Assembly: GCF_050958605.1 (NCBI RefSeq)
Contig: NZ_JBJHDO010000001.1
Span: 124,001-188,000, forward strand
Reading direction: 5' to 3'
Source of the DNA: G016756615 sp050958605
Lineage (GTDB): Bacteria > Pseudomonadota > Alphaproteobacteria > Rhizobiales > Rhizobiaceae
DNA: 64,000 nt
Every line of letters starts with the position of its first letter. The first letter of the stretch is position 1. Positions 35,918 through 44,455 of this stretch are shown piece after piece. The notes under the pieces were generated by a model, which saw nothing but the letters and a program-made list of their open reading frames with translations, was not told the DNA's origin and did no database searches. Both the position numbers and the translations under genes were made by a program.

Positions 35918-35934
35918 TTTTAGAAATACTAAAA
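35918..35934. promoter_or_regulatory. Operator-like dyad 2 upstream of the XRE-cupin gene
   Basis: A second perfect TTTTAG-N5-CTAAAA palindrome with a different 5-base centre ends 19 bases before the TTG start. It would sit just downstream of a -10 (CTACTT, 35912-35917, 17 bases from TTGACT), an ideal position for autorepression. Confidence 0.6.
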
Positions 35935-35953
35935 CCGGTGGAGGACGACGCGG

Positions 35954-36634
35954 TTGAGTAGCAAAGTCGAGACATCGTCGGAATTCGCAGATCCGCTGGG
36001 AACGCGGCTGCGGGACCGTCGCCAGTCTCTCGGCCTGACGCTCAAGCATGTCGCCGACGCCGCTGGCCTTTCCGTCGGCTTCATCTCGCAGATCGAACGC
36101 GGCATCACCACGCCTTCGCTCGTCTCGTTGATAACCGTATGCCGCGTATTGAAGTCGGAGGTCGGTGAGTTCTTGTCTCAGCCGAGCGGTGTCGAACCCG
36201 TGACGCGCCACCGCAGCCGCCCGACCTATGCGCTCGGGGGAAATGGGATCACCTATGAGCGCCTTTCCGCGTCCTTTCCCGGCAATGTTCTGCGCAGCGT
36301 GATCATCCATGAACCGCCGGGCTTCCGAAGCGAGCCGATGTCGCATGAGGGCGAAGAGATGTTCTTCATCCTCGACGGCTCGCTGACCATCGAGATCGAC
36401 GGTGAGCGCACCATCCTCGAAGCCGGGGATTCCGTCCATTTCCCGTCTATCAGGACGCATGTGACGTGGAACCATACCGCGCAAACGACGACGCTCCTGC
36501 ACACCTGCACGATGGATGTGTTCGGAGACGGCGCGCCGACGGGACGTCCGGAAACCAGCATGGCCGTGTCGCGCGCGAACGGCCGCAAGAGCACAGCAAA
36601 GCAACCGAAAACAATAAAGGGGAAGTCATCATGA
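35954..36634 (+). CDS. XRE-family transcriptional regulator with C-terminal cupin sensor
   Basis: The 226-residue protein has a helix-turn-helix at about residues 16-72 (LRDRRQSLGLTLKHVADAAGLSVGFISQIERG, SLVSLITVCRVL) and a cupin domain (~110-190: SHEGEEMFFILDGSLTIEIDGE, AGDSVHFPSIRTHVTWNH). This HTH-cupin layout (PuuR/SutR type) regulates catabolic operons, with the cupin sensing a small ligand. The TTG at 35954 has GGAGG nine bases upstream. Its stop overlaps the start of the binding-protein gene (ATGA), so regulator and target operon are co-transcribed. The two dyads upstream are its likely operators. Confidence 0.9.
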   Translation: MSSKVETSSEFADPLGTRLRDRRQSLGLTLKHVADAAGLSVGFISQIERGITTPSLVSLITVCRVLKSEVGEFLSQPSGVEPVTRHRSRPTYALGGNGITYERLSASFPGNVLRSVIIHEPPGFRSEPMSHEGEEMFFILDGSLTIEIDGERTILEAGDSVHFPSIRTHVTWNHTAQTTTLLHTCTMDVFGDGAPTGRPETSMAVSRANGRKSTAKQPKTIKGKSS

Positions 36635-38229
36635 AGAGATTGTTGAAGCCGTTCGCGGCCGCGCTGATCGCCGGCACCGCGTCGTTTGCCGCCCTGTCCG
36701 GCCAGGCGGCTGCCGAGACCGTGCTCCGTCTCGACGAAGTGGCGGTCGGCGAGCTCGATCCCGCCAAGGCGAGCGACTACGCCGACTCTGTCCTGATGTT
36801 CAACGTCTACGATACGCTGGTCCTGTCGAAGCAGGGCGGACCCGGCGTCGTCCCGCATCTGGCGGAAAGCTGGGAGACCGACGGGAAGACCTACACGTTC
36901 AAACTTCGCCAGGACGTCAAATTCCAGAGCGGCAATCCGCTGACGGCCGAGGACGTCGTGTTCTCACTCGACCGCATGAAGGCGATCGGTCAGGGGCTTT
37001 CTCACCTTTTCGCGGATGTGGAGAAGGCGGAGGCCATCGACGCCGGCACGGTTAAGTTCACGCTTTCGGATGTGTATTCGCCCTTCATTTCGGCGCTGCT
37101 GCGCCTTCCCATTGTCGACAAGAAGCTCGTCATGGAAAATCTCGGTGCCGGCGATGGCGAGATGAAGGATTGGGGCCAGGCCTATCTTTCCACCCATGCG
37201 GCAGGCACGGGCGCCTACAAGGTCGTGTCGCACAATCCGCAGGAAGAAACGGTGATGGCCAAGAGCGCCGATTATTTCCTCGGCGTGCCCGCCAAGGCGC
37301 CGGAAACCGTTCGCTTTCGTTATGGGCTGGAGGCTGCGACGGTGCGCACCCTTATCGCTCAGGGCGAGCACGACATCTCCTCGCAGTGGCTGCCGCCGGA
37401 GGTCTTGAAGTCGCTCGCCGGGCAGGGTGCCCAACTCCTGACGGAGTCTGGCGGCACCGGTTTCTATATCAAGATGAATACGGCCAAGAAACCGTTCGAC
37501 GACGTGAACTGCCGCCTGGCCGTGGCCAATGCGTTCGACTACGATACCGCCGTCAGGATGGTGGCGATCACCGACACGGTCTCCCTGGGCAGCCCGGCCA
37601 CGGGACCGCTGCCTGTCGGCATGCTCGGCTCGCTGCCGGCCAGCGAAACCTTCAAGCGCGACGTCGAGGCGGCCAAGAATTATCTGGCTCAGTGCAAATA
37701 CAAGCCCGACGAATTCACGGTCGAGCTTTCCTGGGTCGGCGAGGTTCCGCTGGAGGAGCGTTTCGCGCTCTTGATGCAGGCGAATTTTGCCGAGATCGGC
37801 CTCAAATCCGAGGTGAGGAAGATTCCCTGGGCGCTGTTTTCCGAGCAGGTGACCAAGCCCGAAAACACGCCCAACATATCGCAAATCTTCAACAATGCAG
37901 TGACAGCGGATCCCGATACGCTGCTCTACAACATGTATCATTCCTCAGCGGCCGGAACATGGCAGTCCACGGAGTATCTGAAAGATGCCAAGGTCGACGA
38001 GCTGCTCGACAAGGGGCGCACAGTCACGGGCGAAGACGAGCGTGCCGCCGTCTACACCGAGGCAGGCAAGCGCTTGCGTGAAATAGCGCCGACAATTTTC
38101 GCCTATGACCAGAATGCCGTATTCGCTGCAAGCAAGCGGGTATCGGTGCCTGCGCTGTCCGACAAGAGCAAGGCTTTCACCCTCCCGGGAATGGGTTTCA
38201 CTTTCCGGCTGATGGAAATGAACGAATAG
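36631..38229 (+). CDS. Dipeptide/oligopeptide-type ABC substrate-binding protein (SBP_bac_5)
   Basis: The 532-residue periplasmic protein has a signal peptide (MKRLLKPFAAALIAGTASFA, cleavage near AAA-ET, residue ~28). The SBP_bac_5 blocks are VPHLAESWETDGKTYTFKLRQDVKFQSG, EDVVFSLDRM and GTGAYKV. It delivers peptides, opines or similar nitrogen compounds to the permeases encoded downstream. AAGGGGAAG precedes the ATG at 36631. The 104-base gap to the permease contains a weak CTGGG/CCCAG hairpin. The hydantoinase-type enzymes in the same operon suggest a cyclic amide or peptide-like substrate. Confidence 0.92.
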   Translation: MKRLLKPFAAALIAGTASFAALSGQAAAETVLRLDEVAVGELDPAKASDYADSVLMFNVYDTLVLSKQGGPGVVPHLAESWETDGKTYTFKLRQDVKFQSGNPLTAEDVVFSLDRMKAIGQGLSHLFADVEKAEAIDAGTVKFTLSDVYSPFISALLRLPIVDKKLVMENLGAGDGEMKDWGQAYLSTHAAGTGAYKVVSHNPQEETVMAKSADYFLGVPAKAPETVRFRYGLEAATVRTLIAQGEHDISSQWLPPEVLKSLAGQGAQLLTESGGTGFYIKMNTAKKPFDDVNCRLAVANAFDYDTAVRMVAITDTVSLGSPATGPLPVGMLGSLPASETFKRDVEAAKNYLAQCKYKPDEFTVELSWVGEVPLEERFALLMQANFAEIGLKSEVRKIPWALFSEQVTKPENTPNISQIFNNAVTADPDTLLYNMYHSSAAGTWQSTEYLKDAKVDELLDKGRTVTGEDERAAVYTEAGKRLREIAPTIFAYDQNAVFAASKRVSVPALSDKSKAFTLPGMGFTFRLMEMNE

Positions 38230-38333
38230 GCTGAAACCGAGCGGCTGGTGGCCGAAGCAATTCCAAAAGCTGGGAACGCCCAGGGAATCGCGAAGCATGG
38301 CCACTGCCGCTCCTGTAACGGAAGCGTCTCGCG

Positions 38334-39359
38334 ATGCCTGCTGTCATCCGCCTCCTCGCGAAGCGGCTGGGCACCTCTTTGATCGTGCTGATCGGGGTCT
38401 CCATGCTGATCTTCGCCATCGCCAGGGTCATTCCCGGCGACCCCGCGCGCATAGCGCTCGGGCCGAACGCGACCGCCGAACAGGTAATGGCGCTGCGCGA
38501 GCGGCTGCATCTCGATCAGTCGCTCGTCACCCAATATGGCTATTTCATCGCAGATCTCTTCCGCGGCGATCTCGGCATGTCGCTCTACACCAATCGTCCG
38601 GTGTCCGTCGACATCGCGCAGTTCCTGCCGGCCACGCTGGAACTGGTCATCGTGGCCGGCCTCATGATGGTGGTATTCGGCTTGCCGCTCGGCGTCCTTT
38701 CGGCCCGTTACCGCGACAGCTGGGTCGATGGCTGCATCCGCATGGTGACACTGCTCGGCGTCTCCGCTCCCGCTTTCGTCTGGGCGGTGATCCTGATGCT
38801 CGTCTTCGCTTATTTCCTGCCGCTCTTCCCGATCGCCGGGCGCATCTCCGACACGATGACCGTCGCGCCCGTCACCGGCTTCCTGCTGATCGACACGCTG
38901 CTTGCCGGTGACATCAGGGCCTTCGGCAACGCCGCCTGGCACGTCGTGCTGCCGGCTTTCGCGCTGGCTCTTTCGGGCATCGGGCAGGCCGCGCGCCTGA
39001 CGCGCTCCAACATGGTGGAAACCTATGAGCGGCCTTACATCGAGATGGCGCAGTCCTACGGCTTCCCCGAAAAGCGCATCGCGCGGCGCTACGCCTTCCG
39101 TCCCTCGCTCATTCCCTCACTTACGATCATCGGCCTCGACTTCGCGGCCATGCTCGGCAACGCCTTCCTGGTGGAAGCCGTATTCGCCTGGCCCGGCTTG
39201 TCGCGCTACGGCGTTGCCGTGATCCTGCGCAAGGATCTCAATGCCATCGTCGGCACCGTGCTGATCATCTCGGCCATGTTCCTCATCGTGAATGTCATCG
39301 TCGATCTGCTGATCGCTTTCATCAATCCGCGGATCCGCTATTCGCAGAGGGCCTCCTGA
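38334..39359 (+). CDS. ABC dipeptide-type permease (DppB family)
   Basis: The 341-residue inner-membrane protein has the characteristic opening MPAVIRLLAKRLGTSLIVLIGVSMLIFAI and RVIPGDPARIALGPNAT, the large periplasmic loop of DppB/OppB/GsiC. About six helices and the EAA-type loop EMAQSYGFPEKRIARRYAFRPSLIPS follow. DppC starts 1 base after its stop. Confidence 0.93.
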   Translation: MPAVIRLLAKRLGTSLIVLIGVSMLIFAIARVIPGDPARIALGPNATAEQVMALRERLHLDQSLVTQYGYFIADLFRGDLGMSLYTNRPVSVDIAQFLPATLELVIVAGLMMVVFGLPLGVLSARYRDSWVDGCIRMVTLLGVSAPAFVWAVILMLVFAYFLPLFPIAGRISDTMTVAPVTGFLLIDTLLAGDIRAFGNAAWHVVLPAFALALSGIGQAARLTRSNMVETYERPYIEMAQSYGFPEKRIARRYAFRPSLIPSLTIIGLDFAAMLGNAFLVEAVFAWPGLSRYGVAVILRKDLNAIVGTVLIISAMFLIVNVIVDLLIAFINPRIRYSQRAS

Positions 39360-39360
39360 G

Positions 39361-40194
39361 ATGAAGAGGACCCTTTCCATTCTTCTGCGAAATCCGCTCT
39401 CGTTGCTCGGGCTCGTCCTGATCGCGGTGGTGGTTCTCGCGGCGATCTTCGCGGACTTCATCACGCCGTTCCCCGAACATGTCGGCGCGGTGGTCGATTT
39501 CGCCAATTTCAACCGGCCGCCGGAATGGCCCTACATTTTCGGCACCGATCTCGTTGGGCGCGATCTCTTCACCCGCATCGTTTATGCCTATCGCATTTCG
39601 TTGATCCTCGGCATCGTGGTGCTGGCCATCGCCGTGCCGGTCGGCGTCACCATCGGTCTGCTCGCCGGTTATCTCGGCGGCTGGACCGAATATTTGCTGA
39701 TGCGTCTGACCGACGTCTTCCTGTCGATCCCGCCGCTGGTGCTGGCCATGTCGGTCATGGGCCTGCTGGAGCCGACCCTCACCAACGGGATGATCGCGGT
39801 CACGGTCATGTGGTGGCCCTGGTACACGCGGCTCGTCTACAATCTCGCCCGCGCCGAGAAAGAAGAAGGCTATGTGCTCGCCGCCGAGGTGATCGGCGCC
39901 TCGAAATCGCACGTTATGTTCCGCGAGATCCTCCCGAACTGCGTGCCTTCGATCCTCACCAAGATGACGCTGGATCTGGGCTTCGTGATCCTGATCGCGT
40001 CGTCGCTCTCCTTCCTCGGCCTCGGCGTGCAGCCGCCGACCCCCGACCTCGGTTCGATGGTCGCCGAGGGGGCGAAATACCTGCCCGACTCCTGGTGGCT
40101 CACCGTGTTCCCCGGCCTTGCGATCCTGATCGCCGTATTCGGGTTCAACCTGGTTGGGGATGCGCTGCGCGAAATCCTGGGAGGCGATCAATGA
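39361..40194 (+). CDS. ABC dipeptide-type permease (DppC family)
   Basis: The 277-residue inner-membrane protein has an N-terminal OppC_N segment (LLRNPLSLLGLVLIAVVVLAAIFADFI) and FGTDLVGRDLFTRIVYAYRISL, the signature loop of the DppC/OppC branch. Its EAA loop is EVIGASKSHVMFREILPNCVPS. It forms the heterodimeric channel with DppB. Its stop overlaps the ATPase start by 4 bases. Confidence 0.93.
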   Translation: MKRTLSILLRNPLSLLGLVLIAVVVLAAIFADFITPFPEHVGAVVDFANFNRPPEWPYIFGTDLVGRDLFTRIVYAYRISLILGIVVLAIAVPVGVTIGLLAGYLGGWTEYLLMRLTDVFLSIPPLVLAMSVMGLLEPTLTNGMIAVTVMWWPWYTRLVYNLARAEKEEGYVLAAEVIGASKSHVMFREILPNCVPSILTKMTLDLGFVILIASSLSFLGLGVQPPTPDLGSMVAEGAKYLPDSWWLTVFPGLAILIAVFGFNLVGDALREILGGDQ

Positions 40195-41081
40195 CGACGC
40201 CCACATTGCGCATAAGCGACCTGAAGCTCGGTTTCCGTACCTGGTCGGGCTTGGTCGAGGTGCTGCACGGCATCTCGCTGCATATCGGCAAGGGCGAGCG
40301 CGTGGCGCTGGTCGGCGAAAGCGGGTCAGGCAAGTCGGTGACGGCGCGCATCGTGCTCGGCCTCCTGCAGAAGCTCAAAAGCGCGCGGCTTTCCGGCCTT
40401 GTCGAATTCGAGGGTCGCGATCTCGCCGGGCTGTCGGCGCGCGAACGCCAACATCTGCGCGGCACCAAGATGTCGATGATCTTCCAGGATCCGACCTCTT
40501 CGCTCAACCCGGTCTATACGATCGGCACGCAGTTCCACGAGGTGCTGTCGCGCGGCGCTCCCGGCATCTCGGCCTCGGACGCTCGCGCCAAGGCCGTCGC
40601 GGCTCTGAAGGACGTGGCGATACCCGAGCCGGAGCGGGTGCTCGATTCCTATTCGTTCCAGCTCTCCGGCGGTATGAACCAGCGCGTGATGATCGCCATG
40701 GCGCTCGCCAACGAACCCTCTCTGCTGATCGCCGACGAGCCGGGTACGGCACTCGACGTCACCGTCCAGGCGCAGACGCTCGGCCTGATGCGCGACCTTG
40801 TCGAGAAGCACCACACCTCCGTGCTTTTCATCTCGCACAACCTCGGTGTGGTGCGCGAATTCGCCGACCGGGTCTACGTGATCTACAAGGGCCGCATCGT
40901 CGAGCAGGGACCCGCGGCAAGTCTTTTCGAGGATCCGCGCCACCCCTACACCCAGGCCTTGATGAGAGCCGTGCCACGCATCACCGGAGGCGGCATCCCC
41001 GAAATCGAGGACGCGTCGGAAGCCTATTTCGCGCCGCTCGTGATCCACGAAGGCCATGGCGAACCGGGGAGGTCGGCATGA
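40191..41081 (+). CDS. ABC dipeptide-type ATPase (DppD family)
   Basis: The 296-residue ATPase has Walker A GESGSGKSVTARI, Q-loop FQDPTSSLNPVYTIG, a variant signature LSGGMNQRVMIAMAL and Walker B LLIADEPGTALDVT, with His in ISHNLGVV. GlyThrAla replaces the usual ProThrThr/SerAla after ADEP, a mild divergence. The RHPYTQALMRAVPR tail is typical of the oligopeptide branch. ATGA overlaps tie it to DppC and DppF. Confidence 0.93.
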   Translation: MTTPTLRISDLKLGFRTWSGLVEVLHGISLHIGKGERVALVGESGSGKSVTARIVLGLLQKLKSARLSGLVEFEGRDLAGLSARERQHLRGTKMSMIFQDPTSSLNPVYTIGTQFHEVLSRGAPGISASDARAKAVAALKDVAIPEPERVLDSYSFQLSGGMNQRVMIAMALANEPSLLIADEPGTALDVTVQAQTLGLMRDLVEKHHTSVLFISHNLGVVREFADRVYVIYKGRIVEQGPAASLFEDPRHPYTQALMRAVPRITGGGIPEIEDASEAYFAPLVIHEGHGEPGRSA

Positions 41082-41893
41082 CCCATCCCATGCTTTCCCT
41101 TCGTTCCGTCTCCAAGGTCTTCGCTACGGGCTCGCGCGAGGTGCGCGCGGTGGACGATGTGTCCTTCGACGTCCATGAGGGAGAATGCCTGGCCATCGTC
41201 GGCGAGTCCGGTTCGGGCAAATCGACACTCGCCAACATGATCCTCGGTATCTATCCGCAGACGCTTGGGGAGATAAGCTTCCGCGGCAGCGCGCTGCCGG
41301 CCCGGCGCGATCTCGCCCATCGCCGCGCGATCCAGCTCGTCCAGCAGAATCCGCTGTCGTCGCTTAATCCGAAGCGTACGATCGGCGCGTCACTGCGCCT
41401 GGCGCTCGACGTGCATGGCATTGGCGACAAGGCCGGCCGCGCCGAACGCACAGGACAATTGCTCGAGGAAGTCGGCCTGCCCGCAGACTTCCGCAAGCGC
41501 TCGCCCGCCGCCTTGTCGGGCGGCCAACGGCAGCGCGTGGCGATCGCCCGGGCACTCGCCTGCCAGTCGGAGATCGTCGTGCTCGACGAGCCGACCTCCG
41601 CGCTGGACGTGCTCGTGCAGGCCCGAGTCCTCAAGCTGCTCAACGAGCTGCGTATGAAGCGCGGTCTGACCTACATCTTCATCACCCACGATCTCTCGGT
41701 GGTCCGCAACATCGCCGACCGAGTCGCGGTCTTCGAAAGGGGCAAGCTCGTCGAGCTCAACCCGACCGAGACCGTCTTCGCCCATCCCGAGCACCCCTAT
41801 ACGCGCCGGCTCATCGGCGCCGTACCGGTCGTCACCGCCGAAGAGGTGGAGTTGCGCGACCGGCTCATGGAGAAGAGCAATGCAAGTGCCTGA
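41078..41893 (+). CDS. ABC dipeptide-type ATPase (DppF family)
   Basis: The 271-residue ATPase has Walker A GESGSGKSTLANMI, QQNPLSSLNPKRTIG, signature LSGGQRQRVAIARAL and Walker B IVVLDEPTSALDV, with His in ITHDLSVV. It ends in the HPYTRRLIGAVP tail. It forms the second nucleotide-binding subunit of the importer. The GAF-protein gene starts 14 bases inside its end, an unusually long overlap. Confidence 0.93.
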   Translation: MTHPMLSLRSVSKVFATGSREVRAVDDVSFDVHEGECLAIVGESGSGKSTLANMILGIYPQTLGEISFRGSALPARRDLAHRRAIQLVQQNPLSSLNPKRTIGASLRLALDVHGIGDKAGRAERTGQLLEEVGLPADFRKRSPAALSGGQRQRVAIARALACQSEIVVLDEPTSALDVLVQARVLKLLNELRMKRGLTYIFITHDLSVVRNIADRVAVFERGKLVELNPTETVFAHPEHPYTRRLIGAVPVVTAEEVELRDRLMEKSNASA

Positions 41894-42377
41894 CTACTCG
41901 TCCTTCACCAAATCCGTCGCCGCCGAAAAGGCGGATGCGCAAGGGGCGTTCGATGCGCTTTGCGAACTCACGAAACAGGCCGTGGGCGTTAAGCTCTTCA
42001 CGGTCATGACCCACGACGCCAGAACGGGCGAAGCCGGCCGCATTTATTCGAACATGCCGGAAGCGTATCCGGTTTCCGGCACCAAGCCTGCCAACGAGAC
42101 CGATTGGACGCGCCAGGTGATCGGCGAAAAGCGGACCTTCGTAGCCAATGACATCGAAGGTATCGCCGCCGTCTTCAGCGACCACGAACTGATCAAATCG
42201 CTCGGCTGCGAATCGGTCATCAACGTGCCGATCATCGTCGGCGGACGGGTACTCGGTACCATCAACTGCCTGCACGAAGCAGGTTTCTACACCAGGGAGA
42301 AGGTCGAGGCCGCGGAAGCGCTGAAGCTTCCCGGGACCGTCTGCCTTCTGCTCCACGAATGCGAGGGAGGCCATTAA
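41880..42377 (+). CDS. Stand-alone GAF-domain protein
   Basis: The 165-residue protein consists of a single GAF-like domain: LTKQAVGVKLFTVMTHD, GRIYSNMPEAYPVSGTKP, DWTRQVIGEKRTFVANDIEGI and SVINVPIIVGGRVLGTINCLH. No output domain is attached and there is no catalytic GAF (Msr-type) Cys pattern that I can confirm. It is embedded in the catabolic operon, overlapping both neighbours (14 bases with the ATPase, 1 base TAATG with hyuA). It may sense the substrate or modulate the hydantoinase; function unknown. Confidence 0.8.
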   Translation: MQVPDYSSFTKSVAAEKADAQGAFDALCELTKQAVGVKLFTVMTHDARTGEAGRIYSNMPEAYPVSGTKPANETDWTRQVIGEKRTFVANDIEGIAAVFSDHELIKSLGCESVINVPIIVGGRVLGTINCLHEAGFYTREKVEAAEALKLPGTVCLLLHECEGGH

Positions 42378-44446
42378 TGACGAACAAGACGATCCGCGTC
42401 GCGACCGATGTCGGCGGCACTTTTACCGATCTGGTCTGCTTCGAGACCGATCACGGAACCGGCGAGTCGCGCATCATCACAGCGAAGTCGGACACCACAC
42501 CACCGAATTTCGAGCAAGGCGTCCTGAACGTCCTGGAGAAGGGCGGCGTCGATCCGAAGGCGGTCGATTTCCTTGCCCACGGTACGACCGTGGTCATCAA
42601 CGCTCTCACCGAGCGCAAGGGCGTGAAGGTGGGCCTCATCACCACCGAAGGTTTCCGCGACACGCTGGAGATCGCGCGTGGCAACAGGCCTGATTTCTTC
42701 AACCTTCACTACGAGAAGCCCAAGCCCTTCGTTCCCCGCTATCTGCGTCGGGAACTGCCGGGTCGCATGTCCTACAAGGGCGAGGAGCTGAAGCCGCTCG
42801 ACCTCGGCGGACTGCCGGCGATCCTCGACGATTTTCGCAAGGACGGGGTGGAGGCGATCGCTATCTGCTTCCTCCATTCCTACGCCAACACTGCCCATGA
42901 GCAGGCTGCGCTTGCGGAAGTGCAGAAGCTGTGGCCGGGCGTTTCCGTGGTCTCTTCGCACCAGATCACCCGCGAGTGGCGCGAATACGAGCGCTCGAAC
43001 ACGGCGGTGCTGTCGGCCTATGTGCAGCCGACGGCGGAGCGCTATTTGTCCCGTCTCAAGAATGGGCTGGTCGAGAAAGGCTTCGCCAGGAGCCTTTACA
43101 TCATGCAGTCGAATTGCGGCGTCGACTCTCTGGAGTCCGTCGCGAAGATCCCGATCACCATGGTGGAATCCGGACCCGCTTCAGGTTTCTGGGGCGCGGC
43201 CGAGCTCGGCAAGCTGATCGGCGAGCCCAACGTGCTGGCGCTGGACATCGGCGGCACGACGGCCAAGTGCTCGCTGATCGAGAACGGCGAGGTCAAGATC
43301 AAGACTGACTACTGGATCGAGCGCGACCGCACCTCGGCAGGCTATCCGATCATGGTGCCGGTGGTCGATCTCGTCGAGATCGGCAATGGCGGCGGCTCGA
43401 TCGCCTGGGTCGACGACTTCGGCAAGCTGCATGTCGGGCCGCAATCGGCCGGCGCCAAGCCGGGACCGGCGGCCTATGGGCGCGGCGGCGACAAGGCCAC
43501 CACGACCGACGCCAATCTCTGGCTAGGGCGCATCAACAAGGACTATTTCTGCGGCGGAGAGGTCGTGGCCGACATGAAGGCGGCCGAGGCTGCCATCAAG
43601 GCAGTCGGCGACAAGCTCGGCGTCCATGCGGACGAAGCCGCACGCGGCATCATCCGCATCGCCAACAACAATATGGTCAACGCGCTGAAGCTCGTGTCGC
43701 TCAATCGCGGCCACGACCCGCGCGACTTCACGCTTGTCGTGTTCGGCGGCGGCGGTGCCATGCATGGGGTGGCGCTCGGCGCGGAGCTCGGTGTCAAGAA
43801 AGTGGTCGTCCCGAAAGGCGCCTCCGTGTTCTCGGCCTGGGGCATGATGATGTCGGATCTCCGTCGTGACTATTTCGTGACGCGGCTGGCCGATCTCAAG
43901 AAGGGGGCCGCCGCAGGGATCGAAGCGGCCTTCGCAGAAGCGGAGGAATTGGCAAAGGCCCAGTTCGCTGCCGAGGGCGTCGACCCGGCGAAAGTCCGGT
44001 TCCTGCGCTACGGCAAGTTCCGCTACCAGAACCAGGAGCATACGACCGAAGTGCTGATCGAGGGCACGGTCAGCGATGACCGGCTCGCGGCGATCGAAGC
44101 GGCCTTTCACGAGACCTACGAGCGCGAATACACCTACCGCCTCGACGCTCCGGTCGAGATGGTCGGCATTCACCTCGTGGCATCGGCCGAAGTGGGCAAG
44201 CTCACCATGCGCAAGCGTGAGGCGACGGATGCCAAGTCCGAGATCGCGCTCAAGGGTCATCGTGACGTCGACTATGCGCTGGAGGGCGTCCACAAGGCTG
44301 CCATCTACGACGGGACCAGGCTGGAGCCGGGCATGAGCTTCACCGGCCCAGCCATCGTCGAGGATCCCGGCACCACGGTCGTCATCCATCCCGGCAACCG
44401 GGTAGAGATCGACGGCTACGGCAACATCCACATCCATCTGGGCTAG
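42377..44446 (+). CDS. hyuA: Hydantoinase/oxoprolinase A subunit (HyuA)
   Basis: The 689-residue ASKHA-fold ATPase subunit opens with VATDVGGTFTDLVCF (phosphate 1). HGTTVVINALTERKG, REYERSNTAVLSAYVQPT, LALDIGGTTAKCSLI (second ATP motif) and FGGGGAMHGVALGAELG follow. Family enzymes (N-methylhydantoinase, 5-oxoprolinase, acetone/acetophenone carboxylase) use ATP to open cyclic amides or carboxylate ketones, together with HyuB. The start forms TAATG with the GAF stop. hyuB follows after 9 bases. Confidence 0.93.
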   Translation: MTNKTIRVATDVGGTFTDLVCFETDHGTGESRIITAKSDTTPPNFEQGVLNVLEKGGVDPKAVDFLAHGTTVVINALTERKGVKVGLITTEGFRDTLEIARGNRPDFFNLHYEKPKPFVPRYLRRELPGRMSYKGEELKPLDLGGLPAILDDFRKDGVEAIAICFLHSYANTAHEQAALAEVQKLWPGVSVVSSHQITREWREYERSNTAVLSAYVQPTAERYLSRLKNGLVEKGFARSLYIMQSNCGVDSLESVAKIPITMVESGPASGFWGAAELGKLIGEPNVLALDIGGTTAKCSLIENGEVKIKTDYWIERDRTSAGYPIMVPVVDLVEIGNGGGSIAWVDDFGKLHVGPQSAGAKPGPAAYGRGGDKATTTDANLWLGRINKDYFCGGEVVADMKAAEAAIKAVGDKLGVHADEAARGIIRIANNNMVNALKLVSLNRGHDPRDFTLVVFGGGGAMHGVALGAELGVKKVVVPKGASVFSAWGMMMSDLRRDYFVTRLADLKKGAAAGIEAAFAEAEELAKAQFAAEGVDPAKVRFLRYGKFRYQNQEHTTEVLIEGTVSDDRLAAIEAAFHETYEREYTYRLDAPVEMVGIHLVASAEVGKLTMRKREATDAKSEIALKGHRDVDYALEGVHKAAIYDGTRLEPGMSFTGPAIVEDPGTTVVIHPGNRVEIDGYGNIHIHLG

Positions 44447-44455
44447 GAGGGGAAG

